Below, in pieces: positions 1 to 6,461 of a stretch of DNA of 9,782 nucleotides. Each line of letters starts with the position of its first letter. The first letter of the stretch is position 1. The position numbers and the translations under genes are program-made. The notes beneath the pieces are model-generated. The model did not search any database and was not told the DNA's origin. It worked only from the letters and a program-made list of their open reading frames with translations. The stretch is from Treponema sp. (GTDB lineage: Bacteria; Spirochaetota; Spirochaetia; Treponematales; Treponemataceae), in the NCBI GenBank assembly GCA_017613485.1, contig JAGADS010000325.1, forward strand, positions 1 to 9,782. The letters run 5' to 3'.

Positions 1-335
1 ATGCACATAGAATCGAGACAGAGATAAAAAACTGCGACATGCTTTTTGTGGGTACTCCTGTTTACTGGGGCAACATGAATGGAAAACTAAAATGTCTTTT
101 TGACCGTCTTGTTGCGATATTGATGGGCGAGTCCAAGAGCGGTATTCCGATTGCCTTGCACAAGGGAAAGAAAGCCCTGGTGGTGACAAGCTGTACTACC
201 CCTTTCCCTTTCAATTATCTTTGCGGCCAGTCCACAGGTGCAATCCGTGCCATCAAAGAGATCCTGAAAACATCAGGGTTCAAGATAACAAGGAAAGTCA
301 ATCTTTCTAACACAAAAAAAATGATTCGGCATTGA
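1..335 (+). CDS. Flavodoxin-family NAD(P)H-dependent FMN reductase, 3' part
   Basis: Only the C-terminal 110 residues are in the window. The frame is open from base 3 (AHRIETEIKNCD...), so the gene begins upstream and the first ATG at 39 is internal. The segment CDMLFVGTPVYWGNMNGKLK, followed by FDR, is the phosphate/isoalloxazine-binding loop of NADPH-dependent FMN reductase/flavodoxin-fold proteins (COG0655-like). In this family the loop sits after the third beta strand and is followed by a helix in which K and FDR are conserved. A second typical stretch is VVTSCTTPFPFNYLCGQS. Such proteins are soluble FMN-dependent oxidoreductases; the substrate cannot be read from sequence. The end is odd: after SNTKK the frame stops at MIRH, while a shift at an A8 run (314-321) gives a tail that looks more family-like (see findings). 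The family assignment is firm, the specific function unknown. Confidence 0.85.
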   Translation, partial: AHRIETEIKNCDMLFVGTPVYWGNMNGKLKCLFDRLVAILMGESKSGIPIALHKGKKALVVTSCTTPFPFNYLCGQSTGAIRAIKEILKTSGFKITRKVNLSNTKKMIRH

Positions 336-355
336 AACCTCATTTTAGCATATAG
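314..355 (+). other. A8 homopolymer with alternative reading frame at gene end
   Basis: Eight consecutive A residues (314-321) lie 14 bases before the stop of the flavodoxin-family gene. Reading in the -1 frame from this run gives NDSALKPHFSI and a TAG at 353-355 instead of MIRH and a TGA at 333-335. The run could be a decayed frameshift, a slippage site or a sequencing error. Confidence 0.35.
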
Positions 356-380
356 AGCAGAAGATACTGAGTTTTGAACA

Positions 381-423
381 TGCAGAAAAACAAACGGATA
401 TTATGAAGTTTTGATTTTCTGCA
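381..423. repeat. Inverted repeat TGCAGAAAA / TTTTCTGCA
   Basis: Two perfect 9-base arms lie at 381-389 and 415-423, separated by 25 bases. The right arm overlaps the first TTCTGCACATA copy upstream of the fic promoter. The long spacer and lack of a T-run argue against a transcription terminator. The arms more likely belong to the same half-site family as the fic operator. Confidence 0.4.
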
Positions 424-515
424 CATAAATTCCCTAAAAATATGCATATAACTTGATTTTATCTGCACATAGATTTATAATTTATATGCAGATAAATGGG
501 GTATATATGCACATA
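417..515. promoter_or_regulatory. Repeated TCTGCACATA half-sites around the fic promoter (putative operator)
   Basis: TTCTGCACATA occurs at 417-427 and ATCTGCACATA at 461-471. The inverted form TATATGCAGAT is at 483-493, and a partial copy, ATGCACATA, is at 507-515 over the fic start codon. The 461-471 and 483-493 copies form an 11-11-11 inverted repeat (10 of 11 positions complementary) centred on the -10 box, so a bound dimer would occlude RNA polymerase. Starts of the copies are 44 and 22 bases apart, near whole helical turns. The winged helix at the Fic C-terminus is the obvious candidate binder, which is inference. Confidence 0.55.
453..481 (+). promoter_or_regulatory. Sigma70-type promoter of the fic gene
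   Basis: TTGATT (453-458), a 17-base spacer and a perfect TATAAT (476-481). The expected transcription start is near 488, which makes the ATG at 507 the first usable start with a leader. It also rules out the TTG at 453, which is the -35 box itself. Confidence 0.7.
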
Positions 516-1553
516 TTTGATTATTCATTTTTGAACAATGGAATGTTGCCTTCTTCTCTTGTGAATGTTACGGTTTCCATTTCATCCTTAAAAATGGCCT
601 CACAATTCAGGAAAAATGATTTTCAGAAAATCTTTACCGAACTTGAAAAAATAGCAAAAATCCAGTCTGTAAAATATTCAAATGAAATTGAAGGTATTGT
701 AACTACCGATGAACGTATTATTCAGATTGTCCAACAAGACAGTGCCCCTCTTAATCACAACGAGCAGGAAATCCTGGGCTATAGGGATGCATTGAATCTT
801 ATTCATACAGGGCACCAGAATATTCAGTTCAATGAAAACTCTGTGCTGTCACTTCATAAAACATTGCTTTCTGCAACCGATTATACTTACGGCGGAACTT
901 ACAAAACTGACGACAATGTAATTCTTGAAATTGATGCGCATGGTAACAAAAAAGTTCGTTTTGCTCCAGTTCCTTCAAATGAAACTAAAGCCGCAATGGA
1001 ACAGCTTTTTCTTGCCTTTATGGAAGCAAGCTCTGATTCAAATATAAACTCCCTTCTTCTTATTCCTTGTGTAATTCTTGATTTTCTATGTATACATCCT
1101 TTTAGAGACGGCAACGGAAGAATGTCCCGGCTTTTGTCTTTGCTGCTGTTATATAAAAATGGATTTGATGTTGGAAAATATATTTCTTTTGAAGAACAGA
1201 TAAACAAAAACAAAGCATGGTATTATCAGGCATTGAAAGAATCCTCTGAAAACTGGCACAAAAGCAAGAATAATTATTTCCCGTTCATGCAGAACTTTCT
1301 TAGCATTTTGTATGAGTGTTATCAGGAACTTGATAAACGGTTTGCAGTTGTTAATTCAAATAAAGTCACAAAAACAGCGCGTATAGAGGCTACAGTCCTT
1401 AATTCTCTGTTACCGATTTCTAAAGCTGAAATCTGCCGTCTTTTACCGGATATCAGTCCGACAACTGTAGAGGCCGTCCTTGGTAAAATGGTAAAGAGCG
1501 GTATTATTACGACATTGGGATCTGGCCGAGGAACCAAATATATCAGAAAATGA
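507..1553 (+). CDS. fic: Fic-domain protein adenylyltransferase (class II) with C-terminal winged helix
   Basis: 348 residues. Fic enzymes transfer AMP (rarely another nucleotide moiety) from a nucleotide to a hydroxyl side chain of a target protein. The complete catalytic loop HPFRDGNGRMSR is at residues 197-208, with catalytic His197 and the metal-binding Asp and phosphate-binding Gly-Asn-Gly-Arg in place. The inhibitory-helix motif S-N-E-I-E-G ((S/T)xxxE(G/N)) is at 58-63, N-terminal to the Fic core, which defines class II autoinhibited Fic proteins. A target-docking flap (GGTYKTDDNVILEI to RFAPVP) spans about 130-164. The last ~55 residues (TARIEATVLNSLL to GRGTKYIRK) look like a winged-helix DNA-binding domain. 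ATG 507 was chosen because the promoter ends at 481; a weak GGGG ribosome site lies at 498-501, 5 bases upstream. No antitoxin gene is adjacent, as expected when the inhibitory helix is in cis. The target is unknown. Confidence 0.93.
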   Translation: MHIFDYSFLNNGMLPSSLVNVTVSISSLKMASQFRKNDFQKIFTELEKIAKIQSVKYSNEIEGIVTTDERIIQIVQQDSAPLNHNEQEILGYRDALNLIHTGHQNIQFNENSVLSLHKTLLSATDYTYGGTYKTDDNVILEIDAHGNKKVRFAPVPSNETKAAMEQLFLAFMEASSDSNINSLLLIPCVILDFLCIHPFRDGNGRMSRLLSLLLLYKNGFDVGKYISFEEQINKNKAWYYQALKESSENWHKSKNNYFPFMQNFLSILYECYQELDKRFAVVNSNKVTKTARIEATVLNSLLPISKAEICRLLPDISPTTVEAVLGKMVKSGIITTLGSGRGTKYIRK

Positions 1554-1632
1554 AGTTACCAGGTATTATATTTGGTTGACAACCCTCTAAAAATCGCGGG
1601 TCCCTTTTCAATAATCAAAGAATTGAATGTCA

Positions 1633-2481
1633 TCATGTTGACTTGTGTTCCTGTGCTTTTTTCCTCCACACGAGCAGAATCACTGCAAATGAAAGCAGCT
1701 GTGCAATCGCTACACGGACTATCATCATGTCATCGATGCCGTTTTCCGTAACCACATGAAGAAGGTTTGTTGCAACACAGTTGTTGAAGAAGTGGTCCGC
1801 CATTCCAGCGTAAAGGCTTCCGGTCATACGATAGAGAAGTCCCCACTTGATGCCCATCATTCCTGCAAGAATAATATATCCTATGCTGAGTGCGATGAAT
1901 GAAGTAATGTTAATGTCCCCGTCAATCAGGTTATGAATTGGGTTAACGATGTGCCACAGTCCGAACAAAAATGCCTGGAACAGCAAGGCGGCCTTTGGAG
2001 AATGATCAGTTTTAACGATATTGTTGAACAATCCGCGGAAAATGCCTTCCTCCATAACAACATTTATGATGTTGAAGAAAATGCACATCAGGATAAAACC
2101 AATTCCAGTATGAATGGCAGCTTCTCCCGTCAATGAAAATCCTGCTGTAAAAAAGCCCAGGCGAATGCTGTTTCCACTGCTCTTAAGGATGATGATTTCC
2201 ACAGTGTACGAAATGACAAAAGAACAGAGTGCAATCAGTAATCCAAGCCCTACAGTCTTTATTATTCCATTTCTGACAAATCCTATGTCCTGACCCTTCC
2301 AATTGAGAAGGCGCACTACAACAACCATGACAAGAATTCCGAACACCTTGTTGATGAAGTTTTCCCCAAAAAAGGTTTCATCCATCCTGAGCACAATCGC
2401 CTCAAACCCATGCACAAGTATCAGGATTGCAAATATAATCCAGCAAGATACAATTGTATTTTTCATGATCCTTTCTTTCAT
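1633..2481 (-). CDS. CPBP-family intramembrane glutamic protease (Abi/Rce1-like)
   Basis: 282 residues, very hydrophobic, with about eight predicted membrane helices. All three CPBP motifs are present: EEGIFR (144-149; EExxxR), FGLWH (173-177; FxxxH) and HFFNN (230-234; HxxxN). In Rce1 the corresponding Glu and His residues form the active site, so the protein is probably a catalytically competent membrane protease. In bacteria the family is often linked to bacteriocin immunity or peptide maturation, but no bacteriocin-like gene is visible here. The start at 2481 has an AGG 8 bases upstream. A second ATG at 2466 (residue 6) has AAGGA too close, so 2481 is preferred, though either is possible. 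It lies 63 bases downstream of mntP on the same strand. A TATAAT (2498-2493) without a good -35 leaves co-transcription with mntP as the likelier arrangement. The gene converges on fic with no clear terminator in the 79 bases between them. Confidence 0.88.
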   Translation of the reverse strand: MKERIMKNTIVSCWIIFAILILVHGFEAIVLRMDETFFGENFINKVFGILVMVVVVRLLNWKGQDIGFVRNGIIKTVGLGLLIALCSFVISYTVEIIILKSSGNSIRLGFFTAGFSLTGEAAIHTGIGFILMCIFFNIINVVMEEGIFRGLFNNIVKTDHSPKAALLFQAFLFGLWHIVNPIHNLIDGDINITSFIALSIGYIILAGMMGIKWGLLYRMTGSLYAGMADHFFNNCVATNLLHVVTENGIDDMMIVRVAIAQLLSFAVILLVWRKKAQEHKST

Positions 2482-2544
2482 TTTATCAGCCTATTATATT
2501 AAATTTCTGTTTACTTTCATGTTTAAATCTTCTTCTTGTAAAAG

Positions 2545-3138
2545 TTAGAAAAACATTCCCTTGACAAAAATCTCAATGCCGATTCCAACCAGGATTATGC
2601 CTCCAATAAGGGTTGCTTTTGAGCCAAGCTTGTCTCCGGCTTTTTTGCCGATTAAAAGTCCTGCCATACATATTGCAAAGGTAACGGCAGCAATGATAAT
2701 GGAAGCAATAAACGCCATCAGGAGGCCGTAATCTGCAATTGTAAAACCAACCGAAAGCGCATCAATAGAAGTTGCAACACCCTGCATCAAAAGAGCCGGA
2801 ACTGTCAATCTTACCGCAGTTCCCGAAGAACCTTCATCCTTACCACGGACCGTCTCCCAAATCATCTTGCCGCCGATGTACAAAAGGAGAATCAGTGCAA
2901 TCCACGGAATGAATTTTTCAAAGCCCTTGAAGTATTCAACAACAGTATGAACGCAAATCCATCCGATCATGGGCATGGCAAACTGGAAGAAAGCATAGAT
3001 GCCCGCGATAAAGCACATGCGTCTTTTTCTCATTTCCGGTTCACTCAAGGCATTTGCGATAGAAACAGAAAAAGCGTCCATGGCAAGTCCAACACCGAGA
3101 AGAACACTGTTTACAAAAAAAATAAAATCCCAATTCAT
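2545..3138 (-). CDS. mntP: Manganese efflux pump MntP
   Basis: 197 residues from the ATG at 3138; MntP proteins are usually about 185-190. MntP (formerly YebN/DUF204) exports Mn2+ across the inner membrane and protects against manganese overload. The protein has six predicted helices arranged as two related halves. Each half carries the family's acidic motif: GLAMDAFSVSIANAL (Asp21) in the first and VATSIDALSVGF (Asp126) in the second. The frame runs open to a TTG at 3186, but that codon is the -35 box of the gene's promoter, so the ATG at 3138 is preferred. The leader is then only about 13 bases, without a Shine-Dalgarno sequence. There is thus no room for a yybP-ykoY manganese riboswitch in the transcript, unlike several known mntP genes; regulation, if any, would be at the promoter. 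The CPBP gene follows 63 bases downstream. Confidence 0.92.
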   Translation of the reverse strand: MNWDFIFFVNSVLLGVGLAMDAFSVSIANALSEPEMRKRRMCFIAGIYAFFQFAMPMIGWICVHTVVEYFKGFEKFIPWIALILLLYIGGKMIWETVRGKDEGSSGTAVRLTVPALLMQGVATSIDALSVGFTIADYGLLMAFIASIIIAAVTFAICMAGLLIGKKAGDKLGSKATLIGGIILVGIGIEIFVKGMFF

Positions 3139-3157
3139 AGTGAAAAAAACTGTTTCA

Positions 3158-3186
3158 ATTATCTCAAAAAAGAGGCAATGGGTCAA
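3158..3186 (-). promoter_or_regulatory. Sigma70-type promoter of mntP
   Basis: On the minus strand, TTGACC (3186-3181), a 17-base spacer and GATAAT (3163-3158). The transcription start is expected near 3151, 13 bases before the ATG at 3138. The -35 box overlaps the TTG that would otherwise be the longest-ORF start. Confidence 0.65.
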
Positions 3187-3281
3187 GAATTACGTTTGTA
3201 ATGTGTTCTACAATTTTGAATCTATCGTCATACACGATTTACTGTACAACTTGATTATCTATCTTAGTAAGATTTTTTTGC

Positions 3282-3917
3282 TTACACGTCATAATCAGCC
3301 ATTCCCAATAGATGCATGCTTCCATAACGAGAAAATTCCATTATGTCCTTGATGCATGAGACAGCTTCTTTTTTGCTCATATTATGAAGTATTATATCGC
3401 AGTACGCATTTATTACTGTTGAAGCCATAAAATGAACTGTCATGGGTGAAACTTTTTTAGCCGCGATCTTATTTTTGTACATCCACTTGAATGTTTCCTG
3501 ACAGTTTTTTGTGTATAATTCGCAGATTTCTTCCTGAAAGTTTTCATGCTCACTTCCGGCGGCTTTTGTAAGAAGCAGCGTAAAGGCATCAATGTTTTCA
3601 AACATATAGTCTATAAAATCATTTACGGATTTAACTTCATCCTCAAGATGTTTTTTCTGCAGCTCGGGAACAGTCAGTTCCAAATGGCTTTCCGGTCCGG
3701 CAATCATCACGGTTTTCTTCGTATATTCTATGGCATCATCAACAAGGGCACAGAAAAAAGCATTTTTATCCTTAAAATGACGGTACATCGCACCTGTAGT
3801 GACCCCGGCATTTGCGGCTATAGTGCGGAGAGACGCTCCGTTAAAGCCCTTTTCGAGAAATTCCTTTTTTGCACTTTCAAGAAGTTTATTTTTTGTTTCT
3901 ACGGATGATTCTGCCAT
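3282..3917 (-). CDS. TetR/AcrR-family transcriptional regulator
   Basis: 211 residues, typical TetR length. The N-terminal helix-turn-helix domain is clear. KNKLLESAKKEFLEKGFNG (9-27) is helix 1 and the turn, and LRTIAANAGVTTGAMYRHF (30-48) contains the recognition helix with the usual G-V-(T/S)-x-G-x-(M/L)-Y-x-H/Y-F pattern, followed by KDKNAFF. The remaining ~150 residues form the variable ligand-binding and dimerisation domain and give no ligand clue. The gene is divergent from the MMPL transporter gene. Four palindromic operators lie between them, so the protein most likely represses the transporter operon and perhaps itself. The start at 3917 has a short leader (about 12 bases) and only a weak GGG upstream. 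The 143 bases between its stop and mntP hold the mntP promoter. Confidence 0.93.
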   Translation of the reverse strand: MAESSVETKNKLLESAKKEFLEKGFNGASLRTIAANAGVTTGAMYRHFKDKNAFFCALVDDAIEYTKKTVMIAGPESHLELTVPELQKKHLEDEVKSVNDFIDYMFENIDAFTLLLTKAAGSEHENFQEEICELYTKNCQETFKWMYKNKIAAKKVSPMTVHFMASTVINAYCDIILHNMSKKEAVSCIKDIMEFSRYGSMHLLGMADYDV

Positions 3918-3935
3918 TTTTGACCCGATAATCTT

Positions 3936-3965
3936 ATTCTATCTTTTGATTCATTCTTTTGTCAA
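3936..3965 (-). promoter_or_regulatory. Sigma70-type promoter of the tetR gene
   Basis: On the minus strand, TTGACA (3965-3960), an 18-base spacer and TAGAAT (3941-3936). Transcription is expected to start near 3929. The nearest operator copy (3983-3997) lies 18 bases upstream of the -35 box, so any autoregulation would be through upstream occlusion or looping rather than direct overlap. Confidence 0.6.
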
Positions 3966-3982
3966 TATAAAAATGCAAAAAA

Positions 3983-4063
3983 GATAACATTGTTACCAAA
4001 ACCTCTTGACAAGATAACACTGTTACCGTTATGATAACATTGTTATCTGATAACGATGTTATC
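3983..4063. promoter_or_regulatory. Four-copy palindromic operator array, GATAAC-N3-GTTAYC
   Basis: Four 15-bp sites: GATAACATTGTTACC (3983-3997), GATAACACTGTTACC (4013-4027), GATAACATTGTTATC (4033-4047) and GATAACGATGTTATC (4049-4063). The last two are perfect palindromes in their arms; the first two carry one C in the right arm. Start-to-start distances are 30, 20 and 16. The second copy fills the space between the -35 and -10 boxes of the mmpL promoter. The third overlaps the -10 box and the expected start point, and the fourth lies in the leader. This geometry fits steric repression by the TetR-family protein encoded next door. The assignment of that protein as the binder is inference from the divergent arrangement. 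Confidence 0.85.
4006..4035 (+). promoter_or_regulatory. Sigma70-type promoter of the mmpL operon
   Basis: A perfect TTGACA (4006-4011), an 18-base spacer and TATGAT (4030-4035). The expected start is near 4042, giving a leader of about 43 bases to the ATG at 4085. An alternative ATG at 4031 is inside the -10 box and cannot be the start of a message made from this promoter. Confidence 0.75.
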
Positions 4064-4075
4064 GGATGGCATTGT

Positions 4076-4079
4076 GAGG
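4076..4079 (+). promoter_or_regulatory. Ribosome binding site fixing the mmpL start
   Basis: GAGG, 5 bases before the ATG at 4085, is the only Shine-Dalgarno-like sequence near the 5' end of the ORF. It supports 4085 over the ATG at 4031. Confidence 0.65.
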
Positions 4080-4084
4080 TTTTT

Positions 4085-6442
4085 ATGAAAGTAACTAAAA
4101 TAAACGACTGGTTTGAAAAATTCGGACGTTTTGAGGTAAAGCACCGCTGGGGCTTTATTATAGGGCTGGCTGTTGTTACCATTGTCTGCTGTCTGGGGCT
4201 TCCGCGGCTTAAACTGGACAATGGAGAAGAAGACTGGTTTGACAACTGGGAGGCCACTAAAATAAACCAGGATCATTTTGAAAGCATTTTTGGCTCCACA
4301 GATTCCCTTATGGCACACATAAAAGCTGATAATGTTTTTGACCCTGAGGTTCTTACAATGATTGATGAGCTTGGGGATGATTTGCTGAACAATGTTCCAT
4401 ACGCAGACAGCATCACTTCCCTGATGGAACTTTCAATTCCAATCGGAACAGAAGAGGGCTTTGAGGTAACAAGTCCTTTTGAAGATGGAGTTCCAGCAGA
4501 TCCGGCAGAACTTGAAGAGAAAAAACAGTTTATCTTGAGCCGTGAATCACTTATAAACACACTTGTCTCACCTGACTGTACGGAAACCTGGCTTATAGTA
4601 AATCTTGAGCAGTATTCAGAAAATCTGGATGAGGCCAAAGACATTATCACCCCGCCTGCAATGGAAATATTCAACTCTCCAAAATATCAGTCTGACAAAT
4701 GGGAAATAAGACCTGCAGGTCTTAGTTATACTGAATATGAAGAAGAAAAATCCATCGTAGTACAATGTATTTCCAGAATTGGTATTGGATTTCTTGTAAT
4801 GCTTCTTTTCCTTATCATTTTCATCCGCTCATTCAGAGGTGTCGTTGTTCCTGCCATTTCTACCGCGGGTGCAATACTTACAACGCTTGGCGCTTCTGCA
4901 TGGCTGAACATCAAGGGAAACAACACAATGATCATGGTAACCGTACTTCTTGCCATGGCACTGGCAGTAGGTTATGCGGTTCACTACATCAACAGCTTCA
5001 AACTGTATTTCAGGAAAACCGGGAAACGCAAGGAATCGATTATAATGGGAGTCCGTGATTCCGGCTGGGCTTTGTTTTTCACGGTAATTACGACAATGGG
5101 CGGTATGCTTTCTTTCCTGTCTGCAGGAATTCGTCCAATGCGCTGGGTTGGAGGCATAACGGCGGCGGCAGTTTTTGCGGTATTCATTTACACAATGATT
5201 CTTCTACCCTGCCTCTACAGTTTTGGTAAAGATAAGGAACCAGATCCTACGTTTGTTGATACGGCTGGTGCTACAAAAGCAGATTTACGTGTCGAGTCAA
5301 TGGGGAAATCCATCTTGAATAAAAAATGGATTACAGTTATTGCCACAGTTGCAGTCATGGCGGCGGTCATTCCCGGTGTATTCATGATCAAGGTAAACAT
5401 GAACTATGCTGACATGATGGGAGAAAGGACACCTTACATAAAGCGCCTTATGGAAATCACAAGAAGCCAGCTTGGAAGTCAGTACAGCTATGAGGTTCTT
5501 GTTGAATATAAAGACGAAGATTCCTTAAAAGATCCGCAAGTACTAAAAAACATGGATGAGCTTGCAGAGCGGATAGGTACACTGAGCATGACAAAAATTT
5601 CAAATGGTAAACCCCGCGTATCATCTGTAACAAAAATAATAAAGGAGATGAACAGGACGCTTAACGGTGATGAAGCTGAATATTATGAAATCCCCGATGA
5701 TCAGGATCTTGTAAGCCAGATATTGTTCCTGTATGAAATATCCGGCGGAAACGATTTGTACCAGTACGTAAGCGAGGATTTTAAGGCGGGATACCTTCAT
5801 GTTGAGCTTTCCGGCTACGATGGTGAGGAATGTGTCCAGAACGTGCGCATGGTTGAGCAGTGGGTAAAGGAACTCTTCCCTGGAATTACAAACGGTGGTG
5901 TAGTCGGTGAAGTAATGCAGTATGCCGAGATGAATGGAAAGCTTGTCCGCGGTTCAATCAAGTCAATCGGTACATCACTTTTAATTATTCTGATTCTCCT
6001 GATCATAGCATTTATGTCATTCAGAACTGGATTTATCGCAATGATTCCGAATATTGTTCCGATCGTTCTTATCGGTGGCCTGATGGGATATATGAAACTT
6101 CCGCTAGACATGATTACTGCAATGATAATGCCTATGATTCTTGGTATTGCGGTTGATGATACGATTCATTTTACAAACCACATAAAATATCATTTTGAGT
6201 TATGCGGAAACTACAGGAAAGCCATTTTGAATTCTTACCGTGAAATAGGAAAGACAATGATCATGACCACAATCATCCTCTGTGCAATGTTCTTTATCTT
6301 CCTGTTCAGTACAATGACTGTTCTTGTAAGGTTGGGTTATCTTTCCATCATAGGTCTTGGCGGTGCCTTGATTGCAGACTATACAATTACACCTGTGCTG
6401 TTGTTCATCACCAAGCCGTTTGGAAAAGAAACAAAAAAATGA
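4085..6442 (+). CDS. MMPL/RND-superfamily inner-membrane exporter
   Basis: 785 residues with RND topology. TM1 is at about 22-39, a periplasmic domain at 40-228, TM2-6 at about 231-380, TM7 at about 415-436, a second periplasmic domain at 437-622 and TM8-12 at about 627-775. It resembles the COG1033 'predicted exporters of the RND superfamily' (MmpL/HpnN-like), which move lipids or other hydrophobic molecules out of the inner membrane using the proton gradient. TM10 carries the motif GIAVDDTIHF (687-696) with its acidic pair. The equivalent TM4 motif reads ALAVGYAVHY (292-301), with Gly where many relatives have Asp. The start at 4085 follows from the promoter and GAGG. It is the first gene of an operon: the LolA-like gene starts 19 bases after its stop and the beta-barrel gene follows. 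The divergent TetR and its operators imply inducible expression. The substrate cannot be read from sequence. Confidence 0.93.
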   Translation: MKVTKINDWFEKFGRFEVKHRWGFIIGLAVVTIVCCLGLPRLKLDNGEEDWFDNWEATKINQDHFESIFGSTDSLMAHIKADNVFDPEVLTMIDELGDDLLNNVPYADSITSLMELSIPIGTEEGFEVTSPFEDGVPADPAELEEKKQFILSRESLINTLVSPDCTETWLIVNLEQYSENLDEAKDIITPPAMEIFNSPKYQSDKWEIRPAGLSYTEYEEEKSIVVQCISRIGIGFLVMLLFLIIFIRSFRGVVVPAISTAGAILTTLGASAWLNIKGNNTMIMVTVLLAMALAVGYAVHYINSFKLYFRKTGKRKESIIMGVRDSGWALFFTVITTMGGMLSFLSAGIRPMRWVGGITAAAVFAVFIYTMILLPCLYSFGKDKEPDPTFVDTAGATKADLRVESMGKSILNKKWITVIATVAVMAAVIPGVFMIKVNMNYADMMGERTPYIKRLMEITRSQLGSQYSYEVLVEYKDEDSLKDPQVLKNMDELAERIGTLSMTKISNGKPRVSSVTKIIKEMNRTLNGDEAEYYEIPDDQDLVSQILFLYEISGGNDLYQYVSEDFKAGYLHVELSGYDGEECVQNVRMVEQWVKELFPGITNGGVVGEVMQYAEMNGKLVRGSIKSIGTSLLIILILLIIAFMSFRTGFIAMIPNIVPIVLIGGLMGYMKLPLDMITAMIMPMILGIAVDDTIHFTNHIKYHFELCGNYRKAILNSYREIGKTMIMTTIILCAMFFIFLFSTMTVLVRLGYLSIIGLGGALIADYTITPVLLFITKPFGKETKK

Positions 6443-6450
6443 CAAATATA

Positions 6451-6455
6451 AGGAG
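6451..6455 (+). promoter_or_regulatory. Strong ribosome binding site of the LolA-like gene
   Basis: AGGAG, 6 bases before the ATG at 6462. It selects this start over the longer open frame beginning inside mmpL, and the residues after it form a clean signal peptide. Confidence 0.8.
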
Positions 6456-6461
6456 ATTAAC

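Noticed and set aside
899..1213. 104-codon minus-strand frame inside the Fic gene
   Set aside because: It is antisense to the conserved Fic catalytic region and its translation has no recognisable domain. It is a frame shadow.
1574..1584. GGTTG-A-CAACC palindrome between the convergent fic and CPBP genes
   Set aside because: A one-base loop cannot form a stable hairpin and no T-run follows on either strand, so it is not a terminator. I see nothing else in 1554-1632.
3196..3238. Short inverted repeats TTGTA-N8-TACAA (3196-3213) and ATCGT-N5-ACGAT (3224-3238) upstream of mntP
   Set aside because: They have only 5-base arms in AT-rich DNA, occur once each and match no regulator site I can name with confidence. 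They could be chance.
3261..3280. ATCTTA-G-TAAGAT followed by seven T's, resembling a terminator
   Set aside because: The T-run is on the plus strand, but every gene upstream and around it is on the minus strand. The stem is AT-rich, and for tetR transcripts the T-run is on the wrong side.
4273..4674. 133-codon open frame on the minus strand inside mmpL
   Set aside because: It lies antisense within a strongly supported coding region, has a Ser-rich low-quality composition, and lacks a ribosome site or family motif. It is a frame shadow.
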